Made by a program: the position numbers and the translations under genes
Notes under the pieces: generated by a model
What the model saw: only the letters and a program-made list of their open reading frames with translations
Databases searched by the model: none
What the model was told of the DNA's origin: nothing
NCBI GenBank assembly: GCA_033220425.1
Contig: CM065653.1
Location: 3,658,001-3,722,000 of the forward strand
Direction: 5' to 3'
DNA from: Lepraria neglecta
Taxonomy: Eukaryota > Ascomycota > Lecanoromycetes > Lecanorales > Stereocaulaceae
Length of the DNA: 64,000 bases
Part shown: piece by piece, positions 46,759 through 59,609 of the stretch
How the letters are laid out: each line of letters starts with the position of its first letter
How positions within the stretch are numbered: the first letter of the stretch is position 1

Positions 46759-49700
46759 TCTTTCAATTAAGAGTAAAAGGAGTGACGGAGAAACGAAACA
46801 TCGCTACAGCAGTAATGGAAGCTGAGAGCAGCAATGGAAGACGAGATTCTTGAAGAAATCTTAGGGAACGGCACCCAGTTTTGGTTGAAGGACAACCCCG
46901 CATGCGCTGTGTTGGCATGCCAGAAGGTCGGCGGTCCATTCCTCCTCTTGTGCTTGAAGCTACGCTCGAGCTCAGGGTACAGCTTCCCTCCGCGCAGCTG
47001 TGGTGCATTGCATTGCAGATGCCAACATGTTGATGGCAGCCGTCAGGGTCAGTATCGGGGACTTGATTGGGGGTAACCCCCTGGTCCCTGTTGGCCGCCC
47101 AACCTAATTGTTTAGCGGCGGCCATTGCGGGTCCATCACGACGATCGCAAACTAAAAACAACATTTCGCTTACTCTCGATTTTAAGCTTCAAAAGTCGCA
47201 AACGGTGCCCATGGAGGCTAGGTTTGTTGACGACGTTGGCCTTTGCGAAAGTAATAAAAGAATTTTGTGAGACCAACGACAGCATATCTGGCCCATCGTC
47301 CCTTCCGTTCAGTCCAATTTCGTATCGAGAGCAGGTTAATCAGCGATGCTAGGCTGACTCTTTGTACAACATCCTCCCACTTTCGCAACGCCCTCCAATT
47401 AAATCCGAGGATACGCGAGAAAATACACGGTGAGACTGAGTTGCTGATTCTCGCACTACTAGAATTGTCGCAATAGTGTCAAGCGTTCTAGAACGAGCAT
47501 CGTTTTCTGCGGGGGGCTCGCGGGGTAAATCGCAGGAAGATCTTCGTCCCTGCAGTGGAGTGCTTTTTGGCGCGTTACCGCGTCATCACTTCCTGTGAAA
47601 TGGGCGTCTTGGGACCTAGATTTGCCGGATGGGGTAAAAAGGTAAGTGCTAGAAGACTTCCTAGGTAGGCGGTCTCAGACCCGAGAGATCCGAGACAATT
47701 CTCAGCTAGGCAGGTTATGGATGCTCTGTTAAGTGGCTATCTCTACTCAACTCTGTTGCATGCTATTTACATTTGATATTGGAGATTCCTTGTGTTATGA
47801 TGGTTCATTTGTGCCTCGTATCACGCCAGAGTCTTTAAACACCACATCGAGAATTCCTTCTTTGCGTCCCAATCTCGTTTTGATACGCCCGCTCCCTACT
47901 CTATAGGTTCAACGCTAGCTACTCGATGCCTGTCAGAATATGGCATCATGAGATCCACGCATCCCTGCTGAATAGGATCCAGTTGTCTCTGTTGACTGTT
48001 GCATAACAGCAATGGCACTTTCTAAAGCTTACGTGATTTCACATACCTTTCCCCTTCAAGCAGGCGCATTGTCCCATCTATCATGTTTCCAAGGTCTGCA
48101 ATCCGTGTTACTAATACGCCGGTAGTTGTCCAATGTCGGCATGCGAATTACAATGCAACGCAGCCTAATTCGTACATATGTGTACCGCTACTTACCCCGA
48201 TTTCGTATGTCATCCTACATTAGTACGTAGAATCTTGATAATTAAGGCTGACGCGTAGCCCACTGCCAACCGTTTCGCGCGCAGGTGACACAGTCCCCTG
48301 TTCTTGCTCCGTACGGCATTGGTGCCCAATGTCTCGACCACGAAATTATTTGAGTAAGTCGTTGCGAAGTGAAAGTGGCGAAGAAGCAAGTCATATTGAT
48401 CTATGCGCTTATCTCTTATGCATCAATTGTATTATTCAGGACGGCTTTAAACTTCTGCGGAGCCGGCCCCAGAACGCATGGACCGTGGAAGCCAACAGAA
48501 CGAAGGCATTTTAGTTCAAAGTCAAAACTCTGATTGAATGTTGGTGTCGTCTCGGTCACTCTGACTTCCCGACTTGATAGCTGAATAAATTGGGTAGGCG
48601 CTCTTGAGAGCTGAAATCATGCCTTAAAAAAGCGTGAGTAAAACAAGGGGACTCTCCGTTTCATGCTTTGGCTATTTCTCGAATGGTAAATTGACGGAAC
48701 ACTTGAGACACGCAGACTCATCCGACATTTATTCGTGATACCAAAGGAGTGCCTATGGTTGCTTTGTCAACTTGCGGCCAGAATCTAGCACAATCCCATG
48801 GGCAAATACCCAAAGAGTCGTCATAGCCTATCAATGTGCGCATTCTTTGTACTCGTGATATGCATTTGAAGTGGATATAAGATCATGATAGCAATTGCGC
48901 CACCTTTTGATGGACGCACCGGAGCCTTCACCGTATTATTGCTAAAACCGCTTCTGGTCCGGAGTTACACTTGTTCCGAAGGATTTCGAACATTGGAGAA
49001 GACTCCAGGACAATCGATATAAATTTGGAAACAATGAAGGCAAGGTAGCCTCAAATTTTTGAGCGCCCAACCAATCAAGGATTCCAACACGTATTGCGGC
49101 TGAGACTAAAGCAGGAAATTTGGAATGATTGGGGTCTTGCGCGAGATGATTCACTCGTGCGGTGCATGTCGGAACGTTTTAATTCAATACCTCAGTATGG
49201 AATTTAGTGCGAAATCAGGCCTTCTTACTTAAATGGCAGAAGGATCGAGATTTTAGGCCCGCTAGCGGGTGAAAGAAATGACCACGCACCCCTTAGGCTG
49301 CAGCCGCACAACTCGTCAACCTAATACTGTACACAAAGTCTGTTCATAACCCCCTGATAGACAACTTCGTCAGCAAGACCTATGTGTTAAAGTGTGTTTT
49401 CGAGGATATAGAGCACCTTCCGGATTTTGCAGTTCCGGGCTTTCGTTTCACCCGCGAGGCCGGCCACCTATATTTTTGCATCACGATACTAGACCGAAAC
49501 GGGGATGGGATTGCGTGGGATCCTCAGCTCCCGGCGGGCTTCAACCCAACACCACCATTTCACATCATTTCACATCAATTCTTGCCACCATCTGATCCAT
49601 CTGACCCAGCCACGACCTCTCCCCAGGCTTTCTTATACGACATGACGAATCAGCCCAATCTTAGGAGAAGAGGTGTCAATCCCAAAAAGTCAACGTGTCT

Positions 49701-49872
49701 CCCAAGACAAGGCTGCACTCGCGATTCTCTATATTACTCCACAGGTATCCCCTCTCCACTCTCCACGATAGCGTATCACCGCTATTGCTTGACCAAGTCC
49801 TACTTTCAATCGCTTCTTGGATCTCTATATACCCCTTACAAATCACGCTGATACGAACAGCTCCAACCTACC
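46759..49872. other. Long gene-poor stretch, nothing recognised
   Basis: About 3.1 kb upstream of paralogue 2. Only short frames. The last part, near 49820-49870, carries a TATATACCCC box and likely is the promoter of the secreted-protein candidate at 49873. Confidence 0.4.
49826..49833 (+). promoter_or_regulatory. TATA-like box before the secreted-protein candidate
   Basis: CTATATACC about 45 bp upstream of the ATG at 49873. Position is consistent with a core promoter for a short 5' leader. Confidence 0.4.
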
Positions 49873-50352
49873 ATGAAGATTCACCTCTTCGTCCTACTGG
49901 CCCTCCTCGTAATAACCGGCTCAACCAACGGTATCTCTCGCCGCCCGACCCTCGTAAGCAAGCAACTTTGTATCGTTCAGAGCAATCCCAGTAATGGGTC
50001 TTGCTGTGTATGCATCGCAGGTCGTCTCATCTTCGCAACCAAGTGGGCACGCGTGAAGCGTTCGCGCCGTGGTGAAGTCTCGGTCTCACCGAACACCGAC
50101 GGTCTATCCTCTCCTCCACCGAGCATGGGCAATACTACAATTACATCTCGCAACGGCGCCGATACTCGACCTCCTCCGAATAAACCCTCCTGGTTACCTA
50201 TGTTCGAAGACCTCGTAACCGCTGTCTATCGTGTCGTCCTGTTGTTATTCAACCTCAACATCACAATGACATTAAGGTTTCAAGGTCAGTCTCACTTCAT
50301 CCGAGTCGGCTACCGAACCGGAGCTGATAACTTTGAACAGCACATCAGATAA
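49873..50352 (+). CDS. Small secreted protein candidate
   Basis: A 159-residue frame with ATG in good context (CTACCATGAAG). It begins MKIHLFVLLALLVITGSTNG, a strong signal peptide, and continues with RRPTLVSKQLCIVQSNPSNG, SCCVCIAG and a basic stretch (RVKRSRRGEV, possible Kex2 sites), then a Ser/Thr/Pro-rich part (LSSPPPSMGNTTITSRNGAD) and a hydrophobic patch (VYRVVLLLFNLNITMTLRF). Cysteines are few and early. No family recognised. An orphan effector-like gene is possible, but the frame may also be chance beyond the signal sequence; introns could change its end. Confidence 0.4.
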   Translation: MKIHLFVLLALLVITGSTNGISRRPTLVSKQLCIVQSNPSNGSCCVCIAGRLIFATKWARVKRSRRGEVSVSPNTDGLSSPPPSMGNTTITSRNGADTRPPPNKPSWLPMFEDLVTAVYRVVLLLFNLNITMTLRFQGQSHFIRVGYRTGADNFEQHIR

Positions 50353-51600
50353 GAAACAGACTTCGACTTGGAAGAGACCAAAATGATCCGAGAAGGCCTA
50401 GATGGCCGGCATAGCCCTAGGTTGTTTTCCTCTCGGATAAGTCATCTCCAAATAGCTATACAAAATATCGCATCTAGGCAGTGTTTACTTCTGGGTGGCC
50501 ATTTTTGGCGTCTTGCTGACACCTCCATCTCCAGAAAGCCTATCTGTCAATCAATGTCTCCTCAACATTCTAAACTCATCGGCCTACTCCCCAACAATCC
50601 GCGTTGGACACACACGCTCAGTCTGTCATCTCATTTCTCGAGCATAAGTACTCCACCTCCTAAGCCCCGGCCTTCACGCCTCGAGCGTCCGGTTTCGAGC
50701 ACCAAATGGCTTTGGGCCCCGAGCCTTGACATATTTCCTCTAGCCTCCTTCCTCAACTACACAATCCGACCATCGACCTTGATGCTCCGCCATGATTGTC
50801 TAAGGTGCTCTCCACTCTTCCAGCAGCAGCTCCGCAAGTATTTTGAATTTCTGGTTTGGCGAAAAGGGCGTGGGACGCCCAAGAGCTGGCTGCCCTCTCT
50901 ACATTTGGAACCTTTTTTAGGTATATGTAGGGATATCCCATACTATTATCGCAATGGCGCTTGGAGTTCTCGCAAGTCGCCAGAATTCCCATAGATTTGT
51001 CAGATGTAATATAGCAATCAAAATCCGTTTAGTCGTTGTTTGAAACACTTCACGTTGGACCTGTTGTGTGGCTCAACTACCCATATAGCCCCAAATCGCT
51101 CCTTCTCGTTGGGTGTCTCAAGCTAATAATATATCAATCACATCACTCATAAAGAAGGTCTGCGCAGCTAAATCTATAAGAAAGACCCTTCTAGGGAATA
51201 ATGGAGAGGACTGAATTTTTTGACACGTCAAATGGCCCTAGGTAAGCTAATGTAAGACAATTGATAGAAGTGAAGCCATCTTTGAAGAGGTAGGAAAGGG
51301 CCGTAGCAGATCTGCAAGCAAATGGAATATAAGGTAGAAAGAATTTGTGATATGCTGAAATCCTTGCGTGTTCCGATTCAAGCTGACGGCCTGAGGTCGT
51401 TGTGGCTCGTGAATTCGTTCATCGTACACTTGTTCTGTCTATGTCTCTTCGTGGAAATCTCTGTGTTCCACGAGCTCTTAGAAATCGCTAAGTCCGCGTG
51501 GCCTCGTAGAGTTCGTTGTCTAATGCTGTTAGTGGTGGATGATATACAACGACAGAGGCAGCTCTCACTCCATGTCCAGTCGTTGGCGGCTTGGTATCAT
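50353..51600. other. Intergenic region, nothing recognised
   Basis: About 1.25 kb. Short frames only; no motifs. Confidence 0.35.
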
Positions 51601-53450
51601 TCAGTCATGACATGTGTTTCGTGGATCATTATCGCCGCGCCTGCGACATTGCCTCGAATTATGGCTATCACGACTCTGGCTCTGTGGCTCGTTGTCGTCT
51701 TGCGATGCTGAGAGCGACATCTTTCTCTGAAATTGAGAGAACAAGGAGTGTTGTCTCCTTTGGGCGTCAGTGTTGTTGTTTGGATTGAGTCTATCATGGG
51801 TAGTGAGGAAGTGGTTCGTCGTGTCGGTGTTTGGGACTTCGGGATGATGAGGCTGGTCGTCCTGGTACTCGGACGGTTCGCTTGCAGAGGCCGTTGGTGG
51901 TCCGTTTCTGAAGTCGTATTCTTGCCAGCCTCCAATACCGCGGAAGTAGTTGGGAGGCGGTACATGTGTATCTTGCGCTCCTGCATTTGGAGGATATGCA
52001 GGATCCAGCTGGGAGGTAGGTATTGCTTGACCAAATTGCGTCATGTCCTGGCAATATGGAGCATTATTACCATTTCCGGCAAAAGGAGTGGTGACTGACG
52101 ATGCGTCATGTTGGGCTGGAGAGGGGTCGAGACTTGAATCATCAATGCCGTTTTCGAACGCAGACCTGGGAAGCTCATGAGGATAGGCTTCTTCTAAGGG
52201 CCCAGCGGTATTACCAGTATAATTCAAAGCGCTTGATAAAGGCCCGTGCGAGATGTTAGGCTCCGGTCGCGCGGCAGGCCAGGCTTGGCCAGCATCCATG
52301 TCTTGGTCCATGGGGTCAAGGGCAGTCATTGATTGATCCTCGGCGTGGCGGTTGTAGTAGTATTCCGTCGACACCAAAGCTTCTTCTGCAAGCGCTTCCG
52401 GAGAATCCTCGCGCATTTCGAGTCTGACCTGTAAGTCGGCGACGATGGACGTATGCCAGCTACAGTCGGAGTGGGAAAGAGAATTAGATGTCAAGATGTG
52501 TTGCCAAGCATTCGTCACCCCCGATTGGAGCAACAACCCCTTGATGACGTTATTGTGGTCATATTGACTGATATCATGAGACTGCCTGTAATGCTGGGTG
52601 TCAATGTGGTTCATCTGGTCTGCGAGGGTATTGAAAGAGGTGATACAGAATCCACAGGCGTAAGCCTTCTTCGACTGGGTGCTTTTCCATTGATTCGCTA
52701 GGGACAGTCCATTCGGAATGCTATGGCTCTCCTGAAGATGCTTCACCAGATTGACCTTCCTGGTAAATGTGCGAGCACTTCCTAATGTTGACGCAGGTCC
52801 GCATAGTATGCAGGGATAGAATGTCTCGTGCTCCTTCATGTGCCTCTTCCATCCGTCACAAGTATAGATTGGTTGAGGATTCTCACAGACGATGCACCAA
52901 TGAGCATGTGGGTGGGCAGAGGGACCAGAGGATGATGATGCACGCTCATCGATGGATTGTTCTCGAGACAGACCAAGGAGAGAGCCGCCTCGGCTCAAGG
53001 TGCTTCTCAGCGTGCTTTGAGCGGCGTGCTGAGTAGGGAGCATTTCTGCGACGAGGGTACCGGCAGATGACCTGTATATAGCTCTTGATAATTCATTTTG
53101 GGGTTTTTGTGGCGCAGGGGCAGTGAAGTTATGAGTCGCACCATATGGACCATGCAAAGATGGTGTGTTTTCTATTATTAAGTCTCATTAGCTCGGCTTT
53201 GTCGAGCAACTAAGGGCAAGAGGTACTGACCAAATTGACCACCCCACTGTAGAATCGCTGATACATGATCATCAGGAAGCCATTGAATGACGAAGAGGGC
53301 GTCCAATTGTTGACGGGGCAGGCATCTATGACTCGGCGAATGCTGACAGCACGGGTCGAGCGAGCGAAACACTTCAAGCCAAGCCAGCACCCTTGCTACA
53401 TCAAATCCTTGAAGATTTGCGATAGCCTCTTGCTGTGAAAGAGGAGGCAT
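51601..53450 (-). CDS. Zinc-finger paralogue 3 (AWL-module/CGFC-finger family), 2 exons
   Basis: Exons 53450-53231 and 53171-51601 join in phase to 596 residues. It opens MPPLSQQEAIANLQGFDVAR and VLAWLEVFRSLDP, the first AWL motif; the second is altered (FVIQWLPDDHVSAILQWGGQ). After the phase-1 intron comes AHWCIVCENPQPIYTCDGW, KRHMKEHETFYPCIL, then directly GSARTFTRKVNLVKHLQESH: the CxFC finger found in the other three paralogues is missing. AYACGFCITSFNTLADQMNH (IDTQH) and NNVIKGLLLQSGVTNAWQHI follow, then VRLEMREDSPEALAEEALVS and a long disordered, Asn/Gln/Pro-rich tail. Closest to the paralogue at 44541-46758. Loss of one finger within the family suggests relaxed or changing binding. Function unknown. 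Confidence 0.82.
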
Positions 53451-56400
53451 CGTAGACTCGTCCTATTGATTGACTGGGGAAGCTGGCTCAGTTGTCTCCT
53501 GCAACGATCAACAACTTTGCTGCTGCTCTAAAGATCCATATTAGAAGAGGGTGAGAGGGTAAGCAAGAGTCGAAGGACGGAATATTGTTGTCGAAATTCA
53601 AACAATAGATTGATGATACAGCTCCAGATGCAATGCGTTCGGAGCATGTATAAAAGGAGGACTGAGAGCATGACAGATTGCAGCGCAGCAGGATTTCCAA
53701 AGAATGGAAGCTCGAGCATATAAGAGGAGCATGAGAACGAGACAAGCCAAAGCAGCCAGGTCAGGGCAGTTGGCCGTCCGGAGTGATCCATCATGGCCGC
53801 CGTGGATATCAATGGCTCAACGAGCGAGTCACCTATCACTCGTGAGTCGCTAAGCATAACACGAAAATTGCTGATGCCTCCACTACAAGGATTTAAGAGA
53901 TCCCGGGAGATGCAAAGAATTGGAGGTGTCTTTTCGAAAAAAGACCGAAGCCACCTTTCTCCACATATCTTTACCAACAGTAATCGGCTCCCGCCCTAAA
54001 ACTCTAGGCACTCGATCTACTTTAGGCTCTCTAATTACGCTCTCACGGGTCGGGCGCGAGGTGGCTTTGGGACGACGTGCCCCCACACAACCTCGCGGTC
54101 CCACCATTCCTCTTATCTATTCCTAGAAAGGTAAGGGCTACTCGCCGTTGCAAAAGTCGCTTCAGTGTGATACTGTTGATTTGGCATAGCACTTCGGCGA
54201 CTTTCGTGTGGTGCGGTCCAGCTATTGGACCTGAAGACGTCAAAATTGACTAAGCCCCATATTCCCTGCTAGACTATTTCTTGGCAGCCAACCTAGATTA
54301 TAGCGGCAGCCAAGGGGGCGATCAGGGTGCTCTTCAACATCGTCGACTTCTCGCTCCCAACCCCCATTTTGGAGCCGCGTAACCTTGGATACGCTGCACT
54401 TCTTCGTTCTCTAGAGGATACGTACGCACGTACTGTCCAGTAATATTCCAATTTACTGCGGAGGAAGAGGTTCATTGTTATCTGCACGGACGCAACGCTT
54501 AGATGATACGGTTCAGGAATAATAGCATCCACACTTCGCCAATGCGATATGCTATCAGAACTAATCTAGATCTAGAGACTGCTTAGCTAGAGTTGACATC
54601 CGAGATCGTTCCCAGGTTTTTATGGGTCGTTGAAAGGCATGTCATAATAAAAAGATGGTAGTAATGTCATGAATTGTTGGTAGCATGTTCCTCAGATGAA
54701 AGCTAATCGAATGGCTGAAAAAGGCCGAAATGATCAAAACTCACCAACTCCCATAGAAGGCTGGTTGTGTTGAGTAGGCGCTATCAATTTTATGATTCTG
54801 TGGCTTGATATCTGAGACAAGATTTCAACTGGCCCAGGGTTGGAAGGATTCAGTTGGGCAGAGATCCGGGCTGATTCTCTACCCCTCAAAATTGTGATAG
54901 TGGGGGTCCCCGTTCCGCTGCAGACTACAGCCCACCCGCCGGCTCACAATCTCCATCGCGTTGATCAATACAAGGATTGTACCATGATGCTCCGCGAGTT
55001 ACATGATTCGTACCACGTTAGTTTTTGAAGACTAAATTATGCCCTAATTCTTCAAAGACGGATGGCGTTGCATTCTCCTCCAAACTTACCGGAGCTTCCG
55101 ACAAAAGACACAGAGAACCTTTACGTACAACAACGTCGATTTGCAACAGCAGATCCGATAAGAAGTTTTTCGGTCGAGATCCGATGCTGGCTGCATACGC
55201 AAATAGCTTCTGCTCTCAAATTTTCTTATCGGTTCCGTTTTTGCTAGCATCTCCAAGCCTGTAGTCTCAAAGGTTTCACAATAATCTGCGAGTTCATTGG
55301 GTTGGCCCGAAATAGAGAATCTCGTTCATATTGGCCAAAGAAGCACCTGAGCTGATGCAAAGCGGTGAATGTTGAACTATCAATAGGATTGGCAGGTGCT
55401 GAGTTTCCCCATTTTCTCCGTGGATGCGGCAATACCCCACAAGCACGATAAATGGAGAATGAACCATCGTCGATCATCTAGTGGAGGTGGGTTGTTTGGC
55501 CTTACCCCTGGGTTCCCCGTGCTCCCCGCTGCAGCTAGAATACCGAGTATGGAATTCCTGTGAAGATGAAAGCTAACATGATGCAACAATTGGCTCTGAT
55601 GTACGTTACGGTCTAGAACACAGGTTGTAGCTCGTCATTAGAACCGACTCACTAGAAGCCACAAAGAATTATGAAACCACACTATCTCCAAATCAGCGGA
55701 GCTCGGCCCCTAACTCAGCGCCCAGCTCAACCTTGTTTAGCTCGGAGCCTTCAGAACGCCCGTGTCATCAGGTCAAATACAGCTCACCCGCCGTAGGCAC
55801 TAGAATTGCACTTCAAAATACATCATACTCTGATTCGACCGCATGAGCGGAACTGCCAATCATTTCTAGTAATCATATCGTGGATTGTTAGTACATTTGT
55901 TTCCTAGAAAACTGCACTACGCCTCATCCTCACCGCCAGATCAACAGTACTTGACGGCTTTGGCAATTCGAAAGAAAATTCTCGTATTCGACACGAGAAA
56001 TTGGCATGAAGCGCGACCCCTTGCATGAGAGCGTGGGATGACTGAGTGGTGCCTTACGATGATCTCTACTTCCACGGCGCGGTGCATCATATAGATCGGA
56101 ACCCATCGCTCGGCTGACACTAGTGACCGTTGTCGTTGAGCGCAAGGTCACACGCCTTATTTGGAGAGTGCCGGATCCCAAATTGGCTCTCTTTGACATG
56201 GATTATCACGGCTATCATGCTGTGTATACTTCTCGTTATATGCCACGTATGTTCCCAGGATCTTGGCGCTGACCGCCAGCCATGGCGGCCTTGGCAGCAA
56301 TATCCAGGAGTACCAGGATCCAGGAATCTGGAATCTACGCTTTCATCATTCTATCTCTCAAGTTCTCACTCCCGACCGCCCTACTCTATCTGTCACGTTT

Positions 56401-57797
56401 TGAAAACGTCTCTTTGACCTGGGAATTCTATAGTATGAGCATGTTCGCGGCTTAATTGTGAGTATGCATCATTAATTTCATAAGAAAATTGGGAAGGAAT
56501 GCAACAAACTTGATACCTCGCTCTACGGATTATTACGACGAAATAACTTAAGTATGAGGAGCCTGCAGAGCACTCGCTGATATCCTCAATCCTCGATCTA
56601 GGTACTCGTACTAATACTCCTCGGGGGCATACATACAGCTGATTGAACTCATTCAATCTACAAGAATGTACTCACTAACTCGGTACGTTCTTCACACTTG
56701 ATTCGTACCATACTCCGTCTACTACGTCCGTCTTCCACTATCCTCGACCGGATCACATGCCTAGCACCATACACTTCGCCCTCATACTTCCCTCAATGCC
56801 CTTAGGCATAATCCTCAGCACAAAAACGGGTCTCTACAGGGAATAAGTTGCGTGCCGTGAGCAGAAGGATCAACACACATATATGGCAATCAGCGCCTGT
56901 TTAAGAGGACTATGAATTGGTGATATTCATGTCTGGAATATTCATTATTCGTAAGGTCTCGTCATACCTGCATTTAATTTTGCATATACACGGGGAAACT
57001 TTCGGATAGAACAATAATCTCAACCTGCATGCATGATACATGTGTCGATATCGCTAGATAGAACTTTACATCCACTACGTCTCGTTCAAACTACCGCTCG
57101 TCTCGTACTAAAGAGTCAAATCTTCCTTTCATACCAACCGAAATGAGGTGAAATAGTAATTCTGGTATAGTTTTAAGTCTGTTAAAGTTCAAAGAACCTG
57201 TGATTTCGGCGATGCCGATGAATGATATGACTGAGTGCAAGTTCTCACCACGCAAGAGCACAGAACCCGTAGTGCAACAGCAGCTCGGTAGAACATCGGC
57301 GGATGCACATTGCTTGGCAAGCTGGATGATCCAATCAGGCTTCCTCGATTACCAAGTCTGGTACTAGGGATCCTGGCCTCCCTTGTCTGCTGTTCAATTT
57401 CAAAAGACGCAAGCTCATTATCAGGACTAGAGTAAAGCGCAATATAATTTTTCATACCGTAGTCTGTGAACTGGTATACTGTAACAAGACCGCCTCTCCC
57501 AGCCATGCGCAATGCTAATCTGTTCCAATTATATCATTGCAACACTCAGTTCTTGACGAAAAACGCAGCAGGCCGCCATTCCAACCTAGGGTCATTCAGC
57601 TAGGTCTAGTGCTGGCCTCAGTCAAACTTGTCTGCCATTCCCTAGTCTATCAATTACAAAATTCCTGTCATAAATTCATACGGCACCAGGCCTAGGAGAG
57701 ATTTTGTGTATAATTTGATCAAAAAGCGGGGAAGGAATTCATCTCAGCAGATCCATCCATGAGCGAATCAGCTTGAACCATAATGCTGCTTCACAGC
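53451..57797. other. Long gene-poor stretch, nothing recognised
   Basis: About 4.3 kb upstream of paralogue 3 and downstream of paralogue 4. No gene, RNA or repeat is supported. A minus frame at 57189-57512 (MRMAGRGGLVTVYQFTD) was weighed but has no family or splice support. Confidence 0.4.
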
Positions 57798-59609
57798 TTA
57801 AAGCCTGCCGTGTCGAGATCGATCGGTTCGCTTTCTCCTTTGCGTGCCTGCGCTATCATACTCGGATGATGCTGTATACTCTGTTAGCCCCCCAGAAGGC
57901 TGCTGCTCCTCGAAGGTAGCTTGAGTATTACTTTCGTTGAAGGAGAATGGCGGAGTTGGAAGTGGCGTCGGTTGGGTTGCCATCGGCATGGCGTTGGAAT
58001 AGCTATGACCAATTGGAACTTTGGTATACATCCTGCTCGGAAGGTTGATTGAAGCTGTGCATATTCTCGGAATAGGTGTTGGGCGATCGCAGCTGGTGTG
58101 GATGAAGAGAGGATGGAGCTCTTATTGCCTCGTTGCCGTCGTTGTATGGAAGCCCCAAAGATGCACAGCTGTCATGGTACTGGTTTGCGGAGAATGATCC
58201 CTTTGCTTGACTTTGATATGATGTCGAGTAGAAACCTCCCTCTGGATAAATTTGCTTGACTTGACCGGCACCAGCCCATGAATGAGACTGATGGTCGCGA
58301 GCAGAAAATGTCGGAGACCTTGGCCACTCTGGTACGATAGGCGGATAGGGAAGAGAGTCGAGGCCGGGAACCTGGGTTGTGGGCGCTATGTACGACTCCA
58401 TGGGTGAGATAAAGTCTACCTTCTTTGGGTCATCAGCAGTGGTACGGTCCAAGTCACTTTGGCTGGACGCGGCCCCATTTATGTTACTCAAATTATACGC
58501 AGCTTGCGCAAGGCCCTCAGCGGTCTGCTCATGGCAGGGTCCCAGCTCAAGCTTGTATTGCAAGTCCTTTATGCTGGGATTCTGCCAAGTGATATCCGAC
58601 GGCTGATTTAGGGATAGTGAAGAAACCATGCTTTGCCACGCTCTATCAACCCCAGGCTGTGTTAATAGACCTTGAATGACTTTATCATCGTCCCATACGG
58701 CGAGTCCTTGCTGGCGCTCGAAATGCTGGGTGCCGATGTGTTTCAGTCGGTCTTGGAAATTGAGGAATAGATGGCCGCAGAATCCACAGGCCCATGCTTT
58801 CTTTTTATCAGCATGTCGCCATTTGTTAGCTATCCCACGGCGCTGCACGAGGTCCTCAATCCCATGAACCTTGCCCAAATGATCCACCATGTCACACCTC
58901 CTCTTGCATGAGAACGTATGTGGTCCCCTGACATCCTTCAATGTAGCGTTATGCTTTTCGAAATGGTCGATATCCGGGTCGCTAGATCCACAGAGTACAC
59001 ATTTGGTGCCATGCTGCGTAATCCCCTGAAGTCCACCGAGCATACAGATGTATTTGTATTCATGCTCCTTTTCTTCCCTTCTCCAATCGTCTCTTCTCTG
59101 ATACGATGTTGGTTTCTCCTTACCGCAGCTGGTACACCAATAGATACCGCTCTTCTTCGCTGCGAGGTTGCTAGATTGTGCTTTCGAGCAGGTGAGATGC
59201 GTCTTTGATAGGCAATCTTTGGTCCCACTTTGTGAAGACGCGGCGGGGAGCTCGGTGATTAGGGTGCTGCTATTGCCCGGCAGGCGATCTTTTAAATTGA
59301 CCTCTATATAATGGCATTAGCACTCGTCCCTTTTGGATAGAATACAGTGGACTCCTGACCTTCCAATCGCGTAGTCTCTAGCCACGCAAGAACCCGGGTG
59401 TCTTTGCATTTTTCCAAGGTTTTGATGGCATGAACCTGCGGGACTGACAATCTGCCACGACCGTCCCAGTGCCGGAAACCACCTTCCCGCGCGAAGGCGA
59501 GCCATGCAAGTATCTCCTGACCCTCGTAAGGCTGTAATGCCACGACGGCCGCTTGTTGTTGTGAAGATATAGGATAGCTCGGTAAGACTTGCCTCCCGGT
59601 ACCCCACAT
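57798..59609 (-). CDS. Zinc-finger paralogue 4 (AWL-module/CGFC-finger family), 2+ exons
   Basis: Exons 59609-59360 and 59303-58003 join in phase to 516 residues. AWL module: VALQPYEGQEILAWLAFARE and LEKCKDTRVLAWLETTRLE. After the phase-1 intron: GIYWCTSCGKEKPTSYQRR, DDWRREEKEHEYKYICMLGG, TKCVLCGSSDPDIDHFEKHN, HTFSCKRRCDMVDHLGKVHG, WACGFCGHLFLNFQDRLKHI (GTQH), then DKVIQGLLTQPGVDRAWQSM and LQYKLELGPCHEQTAEGLAQ, and a disordered tail. This frame ends at 58003, but a second frame, 58031-57798, goes on with a Pro/Thr-rich tail and SEYDSAGTQRRKRTDR, as in paralogue 2's basic end. So a missed intron or one-base change near 58010 may hide the true C-terminus. Closest to the paralogue at 38248-39390. 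Confidence 0.8.

Noticed and set aside
51322-51711. Plus-strand hydrophobic frame overlapping the end of zinc-finger paralogue 3
   Set aside because: Mostly antisense to a well-supported gene and lacking any family feature.
57189-57512. Minus-strand 107-residue frame starting MRMAGRGG
   Set aside because: No family, no splice support, gene-poor surroundings; could be chance.
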